A stretch of DNA of 5,786 nucleotides from an uncultured Veillonella sp. (GTDB taxonomy: Bacteria; Bacillota; Negativicutes; Veillonellales; Veillonellaceae), in assembly GCA_900766125.1 (NCBI GenBank), contig CAAFUD010000108.1, positions 1-5,786 of the forward strand, in the 5' to 3' direction. Position numbers and translations under genes: made by a program. Within the stretch, counting starts at the first letter, position 1. Each line of letters begins with the position of its first letter. Shown piece by piece: positions 1 to 5,786 of this stretch. Below the pieces are notes generated by a model. It was not told the DNA's origin. It saw only the letters and a program-made list of their open reading frames with translations, and ran no database searches.

Positions 1-1700
1 ATATTAAAGCACAAGGGCGTTTACAAGTATACTCAAAGGAATCTACTACGAACTATTCCATACGACTAGGAGAATATGCAATTATTGAAGGTACACCTAA
101 GCCCTTATTTCTCATTGAAGAGGAAGGTCGTATTAATCTAAGAGGCCGATATATGAGCTCGAATACTAGAGGTCGTATCTATGATGGTGTATATCGCACT
201 GCTAGCAATAAAGATTTACAAAGGTTTCATTATAAAGATACATTTTATGACAAACTATATAGGAAAGGCTTATTAATTGCTGGTGTATTACACGAATCTA
301 TAGATAAAAATATTGGTCACAATCTAGAGGGACCGCAAAAAGTATTAGCTCAAGCGTTAGCTTTAGGTGGTCATTATAGTGAACTTGGAGAAGACCAAAT
401 GAAGGCTTTCTCTTATACAGGCCTTATCCATATTTTATCCATATCAGGATCACATATTGCTTTACTGTTAGCACTTGTATACGGACTTGGACGACTCATT
501 AAATTAAGAAAGCGTACATGTTTAATTCTTGGTATTATAGTTGCTTGTATATATTGTAGTATTGTAGGCGGTGATGCACCTGTTCTACGTGCTACGATGA
601 TGAGCATACTCATGTGTATCGCCTATGTAAAAGGGCGACTATATCAAGCTAAGCAGGCGTTATGTATATGTGCCATACTATGTCTAGTATATGATCCTTT
701 TTCTATATTTGATGTGAGTTTTCAGCTATCCTTTGGGGCGACCTATGGATTGCTCATATGGGGAACGATATTATATGAACGAATACAATGGCTACCTAGA
801 TGGTTAAAAATGCCGCTCGTATTATGTGTGTCGGCCCAGTTGTTAATTTTACCGTTACAGCTCTATTACTTTCACTATATTAGCATTGCTAGTTTGTTAG
901 CGGCCTGTATAGTAGCGCCCCTATTAGATATATCTATAGTTTTAATATTTGTAAGTACTTTAGTCAGTTACATACTTTCTATATCATTAATGTGGTCTTT
1001 AGTAGATGTACTATTGCGAATATCCTTATATTTAAATCATGTGTTAGGGCGTAGTAGCAGTCTACTATGGCTTGGTATGATGCATCCTTATTGTGCTTAT
1101 ATATATTATGTGCTATTAGTTTTATTTACGTACTTTTTGACGCATAGAAAAAGATATACTGTACATGTCGTAGTATCATTATTTTTAATGATCTTAACCT
1201 TTGGTGCTTCCCATTATGTTACGCATCATCATCAGGAAACATTAGTTCATTATATTCCAATGAAGCAATGCAATGTATTGCTTTGCATAGAACCTAATCA
1301 TGAAGGGGCTCATTTATTAATTGATGCGCCAGACCATATTAAAACGACGCCTAATGAAAGGCTTGTCAATCAAGCTATAAGGGCATATGGTGTGAATCCA
1401 AAAGTTGTAAAGGTAGACTATTTTCATAGTAACGGATCTGCAAAAACAATATATAAAAATAGTATGAAAGAAATCGATGTATATAATGGACAAAGAGGAG
1501 AAAAAAATCTAAAATTAAATGATAAGATTAATACATTATTTATTACGAGTCGATCTAGTTCAATGAATGAAATTGGCAGATTACTGCCGCATAATATAGT
1601 TCTATTTGGCAGTCCACATGGGGCTTTACGCGATGTGGACCCATCATCAGAATATATGTATATTATGGGGTACAGTTTTATTGAGGATATGTATCTGTGA
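1..1700 (+). CDS. comEC: ComEC/Rec2 family DNA-uptake channel protein, 5'-partial
   Basis: ComEC forms the inner-membrane channel that brings single-stranded DNA into the cytoplasm during natural transformation. The frame is open from base 3 with no stop, so the ATG at 153 is internal and the true start lies upstream. About 565 residues are visible. Residues 1-80 look like the end of the extracytoplasmic OB-like (DUF4131-type) domain. The competence domain follows, with about ten hydrophobic segments. Its hallmarks are SISGSH (438-455; the family form is ISGLH), APVLRATMM near 576-602, and FDVSFQLSFGATYGLL near 708-755. The last ~150 residues are soluble and take the place of the metallo-beta-lactamase-like domain, but are shorter and lack its HxHxDH motif. 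The stop TGA is at 1698-1700, 11 nt before holA. The family assignment is firm; DNA-uptake competence of this organism is inferred only. Confidence 0.93.
   Translation, partial: IKAQGRLQVYSKESTTNYSIRLGEYAIIEGTPKPLFLIEEEGRINLRGRYMSSNTRGRIYDGVYRTASNKDLQRFHYKDTFYDKLYRKGLLIAGVLHESIDKNIGHNLEGPQKVLAQALALGGHYSELGEDQMKAFSYTGLIHILSISGSHIALLLALVYGLGRLIKLRKRTCLILGIIVACIYCSIVGGDAPVLRATMMSILMCIAYVKGRLYQAKQALCICAILCLVYDPFSIFDVSFQLSFGATYGLLIWGTILYERIQWLPRWLKMPLVLCVSAQLLILPLQLYYFHYISIASLLAACIVAPLLDISIVLIFVSTLVSYILSISLMWSLVDVLLRISLYLNHVLGRSSSLLWLGMMHPYCAYIYYVLLVLFTYFLTHRKRYTVHVVVSLFLMILTFGASHYVTHHHQETLVHYIPMKQCNVLLCIEPNHEGAHLLIDAPDHIKTTPNERLVNQAIRAYGVNPKVVKVDYFHSNGSAKTIYKNSMKEIDVYNGQRGEKNLKLNDKINTLFITSRSSSMNEIGRLLPHNIVLFGSPHGALRDVDPSSEYMYIMGYSFIEDMYL
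1236..1697 (+). other. Degenerate metallo-beta-lactamase-like C-terminal region of ComEC
   Basis: This is a sub-region of comEC, about 150 residues after the last membrane segment. It keeps the outline of the start of the family's beta-lactamase-like domain: a strand around VHYIPMKQCNVLL where families usually have a VGQGD-type strand, then LLIDAPDH at 1314-1337 where they have LIDGG. Where the metal-binding THxHxDH signature is expected there is VDYFHSNGS (1413-1439), with one histidine and no HxHxDH. A complete domain would be roughly 230-280 residues. The frame is intact and runs straight to the stop, with holA directly behind, so this is not a recent frameshift. A metal-dependent nuclease function looks unlikely. 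The equivalence to the beta-lactamase fold is inferred from position and weak motif likeness. Confidence 0.6.
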
Positions 1701-1707
1701 AAGGAGG
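1701..1707 (+). promoter_or_regulatory. Shine-Dalgarno sequence of holA
   Basis: AAGGAGG begins directly after the comEC stop codon and ends 4 nt before the ATG at 1712. It decides the holA start. A GTG at 1697 is also in frame, but it lies upstream of this site, overlaps the comEC stop and has no good ribosome binding site of its own. The ATG at 1708 is in another frame and stops after three codons. Confidence 0.85.
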
Positions 1708-1711
1708 ATGT

Positions 1712-2689
1712 ATGGCTGAAATTAAACTCATTTATGGCGATGAGCCACAATTAATTGAAGAAGAAAAACGTAAATTTTTAAGTGCCTATCCTGACCTTCC
1801 AGTAACAGTATTAGATGATGAAGCTGGGCCACAGAAGATAAGTGAAAAACTATGTGAAGACTCTCTTTTTGGTGATCAAAAGGTATTTTGCTTAGTGAAT
1901 TTACCTATTATTCGTAAAAGCGGTAAAAATAGTGATGCCTGGATTCCATTGTATGAACTCCTCATGGAATATAATGGGGATAATCCTATAGTTTTGATTT
2001 ATCATGATATGATTGATAAACGAATCAAACAGAATAAAGAAATTTTAGATAAAATACCAAATCATCAATGTAAGCGCCTTGAAGGGGCAGACCTAGTGAT
2101 GTGGATTCGTCAATATTGTACATCTAATGGATTTAAAATGACCCCTGATGCACAAGAATATGTAGCTCATCTCATCGAATTGTGGCAAGATGTACCAGTT
2201 TCTTTCATGCGAACCGAATTTGACCGTTATTTCTTGCAAATTACAGGCGATAAAGTCATTACCAAAGAGTTTCTCGAAGAAAATGGTAGTGATTATGGAG
2301 CTAAAAATATTTTTACCTTTAAAGAGGCTTTGTTAAAACGAGATACTGATACATTACTTGAACTATTTCCGTTTATGTTCGGTTATAAAGAATTAGATCG
2401 TGCTATGAGCTATATTGAGGGGCAGTTACGTTTGCAGCTACTGGTTAGCGAATGTCGCCAAGCGGGAATGTCTGTTCAAGCCATACAAAACTTATGTAAG
2501 GATCATGATTCGTCATTTAAACCATATCCGATTAAGTTGGCTTATGAAGCAAGTCCTAGAATTTCAGTTAAGGCTTTACGAGCTTTATTAAAAGGGCTCT
2601 ATGAGATTATTTTGGATAGCCGTAGCAGCAAGGGCGATATTTGGCGATTTAGAGATTTATGTATTACCTATTGTGGGTATAAAGGATAA
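1712..2689 (+). CDS. holA: DNA polymerase III subunit delta (clamp loader)
   Basis: HolA is the clamp-loader subunit that binds and opens the beta sliding clamp, so that the clamp can be placed on primed DNA. The product has 325 residues, close to the usual 320-350. The N-terminus carries the family opening KLIYGDEPQLIEEE (residues 5-18). NPIVLIYHDMIDKRIKQNK in the first third matches the strand plus KR-rich helix of domain I. The segment AKNIFTFKEALLKRD marks the start of the collar domain III. The C-terminal third is helical, and SSFKPYPIKLAYEAS followed by an amphipathic helix to RSSKGD matches the typical HP(F/Y)..K motif region. As expected for delta, there is no Walker A motif. The start at 1712 is chosen from the AAGGAGG just upstream. 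It lies behind comEC, a common arrangement in Bacillota, and 2 nt before polC, so it is probably translationally coupled to it. Confidence 0.93.
   Translation: MAEIKLIYGDEPQLIEEEKRKFLSAYPDLPVTVLDDEAGPQKISEKLCEDSLFGDQKVFCLVNLPIIRKSGKNSDAWIPLYELLMEYNGDNPIVLIYHDMIDKRIKQNKEILDKIPNHQCKRLEGADLVMWIRQYCTSNGFKMTPDAQEYVAHLIELWQDVPVSFMRTEFDRYFLQITGDKVITKEFLEENGSDYGAKNIFTFKEALLKRDTDTLLELFPFMFGYKELDRAMSYIEGQLRLQLLVSECRQAGMSVQAIQNLCKDHDSSFKPYPIKLAYEASPRISVKALRALLKGLYEIILDSRSSKGDIWRFRDLCITYCGYKG
2681..2686 (+). promoter_or_regulatory. Ribosome binding site of polC inside the end of holA
   Basis: AAAGGA lies 5 nt before the ATG at 2692 and immediately before the holA stop TAA (2687-2689). It is weaker than the holA site. 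Ribosomes finishing holA would clear it and stop 2 nt from the next start, which suggests translational coupling and explains how a modest site could suffice. Confidence 0.6.
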
Positions 2690-2691
2690 AA

Positions 2692-5600
2692 ATGAAAGTA
2701 CGTTATCGTGTTGTACCAAAACAGAATAAGAAATCATCCTTCTATGTAAACTGTCATAGCCAACATATGACGATACAAGCTGCAGATTCTGCGTTTTCTA
2801 CATTGCTTAGTTTGCGTGAAAGATTATCTGCATGGTATAAGGAAAAAAATATTTCTTTTGATAATATTCCAACGAATACAGATACGGCTTGTTGTTTCGC
2901 CTGGAAGGTAGATACTGAAACAGGGGAAGGCTTAGATACCTATTATTATGGTGGTGGCTGTGGTGCTGGTGAATGGATTGAAGCGGCAGAAGCGCAACGT
3001 GAGGCTGAAGAGGCTAAAAACAAAGTGCCTAGAGGCAAGTCTTTTGCTGGTTATGACCAAGAAGATGAATATGATGATGTCGATGAAGATGATTTTGCCC
3101 CATTTGTAGAGGCTGTTGAGCTGGGCTACTTTAATAATAGTCCTGTTGTTGTGTCTCGTTCTAATCAAACGGCTGCCGCATCTAGCAATAGTGATACTGT
3201 CGCATCTGTGAGCAGTACACCTAAAGCAAGTAAAGGTTTTGCACATAAAAGTACTATAAAATCCACTGCTAAAGGTAGTGAAGGGGATAGTAAATACCCT
3301 CGTCGTGCCCCGAAGGATGCTCCTACTGATGAAGGCATGATTTTAGGACCTAAAATTGAGGGAGTTACCTCTAAAATTATGGGCACTTTGGATACGCCTA
3401 GTGTTATTTTTGAAGGTGTATTTGTTGGTCTAGATAAACGTGATACTAAGACTGGTAAAAGTATTGTTAACGGTAGCATCGTAGACGATACGAATAGCAT
3501 CAAATTCATCAAGTTTACTAATAGCCCTGAAGAAGGGGATGCGCTACTTAAACAGTTAAAAGGTTTACAACGTGTACGCGTACAAGGTAGCGTCAGCTTT
3601 GATGATCGTTTTGATAAGGATTATATTCTATCAATTCGCAGTATCGAGGCTATGGAAACTACTAGTGTTGAACGTACTGAAAACCGTCCAGACTCCCGCG
3701 TAGAGCTTCATTTACATACTAAGATGAGTGATAAGGATGCCCTTGTATCTGTTAAAGACCTATTTAAAACAGTAAAAAAATGGGGTCATCCTGCGGTAGC
3801 TATTACAGATCACGGCGTTGTACAAGCATTTCCAGAAGCTCAAGCTCTTGGTAAAGAGTTGGGCGTTAAGGTTATCTATGGTGTAGAAGGTTATCTCATT
3901 GATGATGAAATTGTTACTCGTGATGAAGAGCCTGTAGTAGATAAGAAGAAGAAAAAAGAAAAAGATAAACGTTACCATATTATCTTATTAGCTAAAAATA
4001 TGGTAGGTTTGCGCAATCTGTACAAGATGATATCTATTTCCCACCTTGAACACTATAAGGTACGTCCTCGTTTGCCTCGTTCTGTTATTGAAGAACATCG
4101 TGAAGGCATTATTATCGGTTCTGCTTGTGAAGCTGGAGAACTTATGCAATCCATTGTTCGTGGCGCTACAAAGGAAGAACTATTAAAGGTTGCATCTTTC
4201 TATGACTATCTTGAAATTCAGCCACATACAAATAATATGTTCTTGGTTCGTAAAGGACTTATGCCAGATGAGCAAGCCCTTATCGATATGAACAAAACGG
4301 TTATTGAATTAGGGGAAGCATTAAATAAGCCTGTTTGTGCAACCTGTGACGTTCACTATTTAACACCAGAAGAAAAGATTTACCGTGAAATCATGTTGAC
4401 TGCCTGTGGTTATCCAGATGCAGATGAACAACCAGATTTACATTTACGTACCACCGATGAAATGCTGACATCCTTCCCTTACTTAAGTGAAGAAAAGGCC
4501 TATGAAGTAGTTGTTACTAATACTCGTGCAATTAACGATAGCATTGAAGATATTAAACCAGTTCCAGATGGCACATATTCTCCAAAGATTGAAGGTGCCG
4601 ATGAAGCTTTCACAGAAATGTGTTATAGAAATGCGAAAGCCATTTATGGTGATCCATTGCCTCGCGTAGTACAAGAGCGACTTGATTATGAACTAGACTG
4701 TATTATCTCTAATGGTTACGGCGTATTGTATTACATCGCTCATAAGCTGGTAAAAAAATCACTTGATGATGGGTATCTTGTAGGTTCTCGTGGTTCTGTA
4801 GGTTCTTCCTTTGCAGCAACCATGTCTGAAATTACAGAGGTAAATCCATTACCGCCACATTATGTTTGCCCTAATTGTAAGCATTCTGAATTCTTTGAAA
4901 AGGGCGAATATGCAGGTGGCTTTGACTTACCACGTAAAGATTGTCCTGAGTGTGGTCATGCGCTGCAAACAAATGGACATGATATTCCGTTTGCCATCTT
5001 CCTTGGTTTCGAAGGTGACAAGGTTCCAGATATCGACCTAAACTTCTCTGGTGACTACCAAGCAAAGGCACACAAGTATACGGAAGAACTATTTGGTCGT
5101 GACAATGTATTTAAAGCGGGTACAATCGGTACTATTGCGGACAAAACAGCGTTTGGTTATGTTAAAAAATACGCCGAAGTTCGAGATATACAAGCTCGTA
5201 GTGGTTTCTTTGAACATTTAGCAAAAGGCTTTACCAATGTTAAGAATACTACGGGCCAGCATCCAGGTGGTATCATGGTATGTCCTCGCGATATGGATGT
5301 GCATCACTTTACACCTATACAACATCCAGCGAATAAGAAGGAAAGTGGTGTATTAACAACACACTTTGACTATCACTCCATCGAAGGCCGTATGACTAAG
5401 CTCGATATCTTGGGGCATGATGATCCGACAATCATTCGTATGCTAGAGGATTTGACAGGTATAGATGCTAAAACTATACCGTTTGATGATCCTCGTACTT
5501 TAAGTCTATTCTCTTCCACAGAGGGTATTGGCTTAACACCTGAGCAATTACAAGGTGACCAAGTAGCAAGTTTAGCAGTGCCAGAATGTGGTACGAAATT

Positions 5601-5786
5601 CGTACGGGGCATGCTGGAAGACTCTCGTCCCCAAACCTTCTCCGACTTAGTACGTATCTCTGGTTTCTCTCATGGTACTAACGTATGGCTCGACAATGCG
5701 CAAGACCTCATTAAAAATGGTACTTGTAAATTGAATGAAGCCATTTCTACTCGTGACGACGTAATGAACTTCTTGATTCATCGCGG
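2692..5786 (+). CDS. polC: PolC-type DNA polymerase III alpha subunit lacking the inserted exonuclease domain, 3'-partial
   Basis: PolC is the replicative C-family DNA polymerase of Bacillota. The visible 1031 residues run in this order: a divergent N-terminal domain (about 1-83); a low-complexity acidic then Ser/Ala/Lys-rich linker (about 84-215); an OB-fold (about 222-322); a PHP domain (about 336-560); and the polymerase core. In the core, SRGSVGSSF (699-707), a zinc-binding set C726, C729, C751, C754, PDIDLNFSG (779-787) with catalytic D780 and D782, GQHPGG (855-860) and KLDILGHDDPT with third catalytic Asp D905 are all intact. The DnaQ-like exonuclease normally inserted in the PHP domain is missing; VVDKKKKKEKDKR (415-427) bridges the gap. 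By recall of Bacillus subtilis PolC (about 1437 residues), some 220 residues, including the rest of the fingers and the clamp-binding tail, lie beyond the window, so a full length near 1250 is expected. The start ATG lies 2 nt after holA. Family identity is near certain. Confidence 0.96.
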   Translation, partial: MKVRYRVVPKQNKKSSFYVNCHSQHMTIQAADSAFSTLLSLRERLSAWYKEKNISFDNIPTNTDTACCFAWKVDTETGEGLDTYYYGGGCGAGEWIEAAEAQREAEEAKNKVPRGKSFAGYDQEDEYDDVDEDDFAPFVEAVELGYFNNSPVVVSRSNQTAAASSNSDTVASVSSTPKASKGFAHKSTIKSTAKGSEGDSKYPRRAPKDAPTDEGMILGPKIEGVTSKIMGTLDTPSVIFEGVFVGLDKRDTKTGKSIVNGSIVDDTNSIKFIKFTNSPEEGDALLKQLKGLQRVRVQGSVSFDDRFDKDYILSIRSIEAMETTSVERTENRPDSRVELHLHTKMSDKDALVSVKDLFKTVKKWGHPAVAITDHGVVQAFPEAQALGKELGVKVIYGVEGYLIDDEIVTRDEEPVVDKKKKKEKDKRYHIILLAKNMVGLRNLYKMISISHLEHYKVRPRLPRSVIEEHREGIIIGSACEAGELMQSIVRGATKEELLKVASFYDYLEIQPHTNNMFLVRKGLMPDEQALIDMNKTVIELGEALNKPVCATCDVHYLTPEEKIYREIMLTACGYPDADEQPDLHLRTTDEMLTSFPYLSEEKAYEVVVTNTRAINDSIEDIKPVPDGTYSPKIEGADEAFTEMCYRNAKAIYGDPLPRVVQERLDYELDCIISNGYGVLYYIAHKLVKKSLDDGYLVGSRGSVGSSFAATMSEITEVNPLPPHYVCPNCKHSEFFEKGEYAGGFDLPRKDCPECGHALQTNGHDIPFAIFLGFEGDKVPDIDLNFSGDYQAKAHKYTEELFGRDNVFKAGTIGTIADKTAFGYVKKYAEVRDIQARSGFFEHLAKGFTNVKNTTGQHPGGIMVCPRDMDVHHFTPIQHPANKKESGVLTTHFDYHSIEGRMTKLDILGHDDPTIIRMLEDLTGIDAKTIPFDDPRTLSLFSSTEGIGLTPEQLQGDQVASLAVPECGTKFVRGMLEDSRPQTFSDLVRISGFSHGTNVWLDNAQDLIKNGTCKLNEAISTRDDVMNFLIHR
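2941..3336 (+). other. Low-complexity interdomain linker in PolC
   Basis: PolC residues about 84-215 have strongly biased composition: YYYGGGCGAGEW, an Ala/Glu helix (EAAEAQREAEEAKNK), an acidic patch of Asp/Glu at about 124-135, then Ser/Thr/Ala/Lys-rich sequence. It leads into GMILGPKI (215-222), which matches the segment just before the OB-fold in other PolCs. It is probably disordered or a flexible tether between the N-terminal domain and the OB-fold. The reading frame is intact throughout. Confidence 0.65.
3913..3972 (+). other. Lysine-rich linker at the site of the missing PolC exonuclease
   Basis: This covers PolC residues 408-427. On the left is the PHP segment VIYGVEGYLIDDE, and on the right is YHIILLAKNMVGLRNLYKM. 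In B. subtilis PolC, recalled from memory, the matching flanks are separated by roughly 190 residues holding VFDVETTGL and the ExoII and ExoIII motifs. Here only a charged run (EEPVVDKKKKKEKDKR) remains. Flanking domain sequence is well conserved on both sides, so the gap is a clean domain absence and not general decay. Confidence 0.85.

Noticed and set aside
153..155. ATG at 153 as the start of comEC.
   Set aside because: The same frame is open and codes OB-domain-like sequence back to base 3. No ribosome binding site precedes this ATG, and a ComEC starting here would lack its N-terminal membrane segments.
1500..1507. Seven-A tract in the ComEC C-terminal region as a phase-variation site or cause of the shortened domain.
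   Set aside because: The frame is open across it to a stop that fits tightly with the holA ribosome binding site. Seven A is common in AT-rich DNA.
1697..1699. GTG at 1697 as the holA start, overlapping the comEC stop.
   Set aside because: The AAGGAGG at 1701-1707 lies downstream of it and fits the ATG at 1712. The five extra residues (MKGGC) are not family-like.
2911..2946. VDTETGEGLDTY in the PolC N-terminus (residues 73-84) looks like the DxET ExoI motif of DnaQ exonucleases, suggesting the exonuclease had moved to the N-terminus.
   Set aside because: What follows is Gly-rich and low-complexity sequence, with no ExoII (NxxFD) or ExoIII (HxAxxD) motif and no room for the fold. Most likely chance likeness.
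2932..3512. Overlapping minus-strand open frames opposite polC.
   Set aside because: They are shadows of a strongly conserved plus-strand gene, with no recognisable protein features and biased composition mirroring polC codons.
3774..3780. A run of seven A in polC forming A AAA AAA in frame, a possible -1 frameshift slippery site.
   Set aside because: It encodes Lys-Lys of the conserved KKWGHP segment of the PHP domain. The -1 frame soon stops (near 3850), no clear downstream stem or pseudoknot was seen, and full-length PolC needs no shift.
3942..3966. A-rich stretch coding for the Lys run of the linker, considered as a slippery or phase-variable tract.
   Set aside because: It is broken up by G at many positions, its codon phase does not fit the standard heptamer, and the downstream frame is intact and conserved.

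Overview
This AT-rich window is almost wholly coding. Three genes lie on the + strand in a tight head-to-tail row: comEC (DNA-uptake channel, 5' end outside the window), holA (DNA polymerase III delta subunit, complete) and polC (PolC-type replicative polymerase, 3' end outside the window). PolC is typical of Bacillota and a few other phyla. Together with the base composition and comEC-holA order this points to a low-GC Bacillota-type genome. A Negativicutes (Veillonella-like) source is my best guess from the look of the proteins, but it is not proven here.

Layout: bases 1-1700 encode the end of the ComEC OB-like domain, the polytopic competence domain and an unusually short, degenerate C-terminal region. 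A perfect Shine-Dalgarno sequence lies directly behind the comEC stop and starts holA at 1712. holA ends at 2689 and polC begins two bases later at 2692, with its ribosome binding site inside the end of holA. polC then runs to the window end with about 1031 codons visible. The gaps are 11 and 2 nt, so there is no room for terminators or promoters between the genes, and they are very likely co-transcribed. I saw no RNA gene, mobile element, CRISPR array or phage gene.

The main point of interest is PolC. The DnaQ-like 3'-5' exonuclease normally inserted in its PHP domain is absent, and a lysine-rich linker of about 20 residues stands in its place. The PHP domain around it keeps what appears to be a complete set of nine metal ligands, so PHP-based or separately encoded proofreading is a plausible consequence. 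ComEC similarly lacks the histidine/aspartate signature of its C-terminal metallo-beta-lactamase-like domain. Two neighbouring genes thus both lack the nuclease module often found in their families.

How the genes work together: HolA is the clamp-loader subunit that opens the sliding clamp, and PolC is the polymerase that uses the clamp, so two replisome parts are coupled in translation. ComEC sits in front of them, as it commonly does in front of holA, without an obvious functional link.
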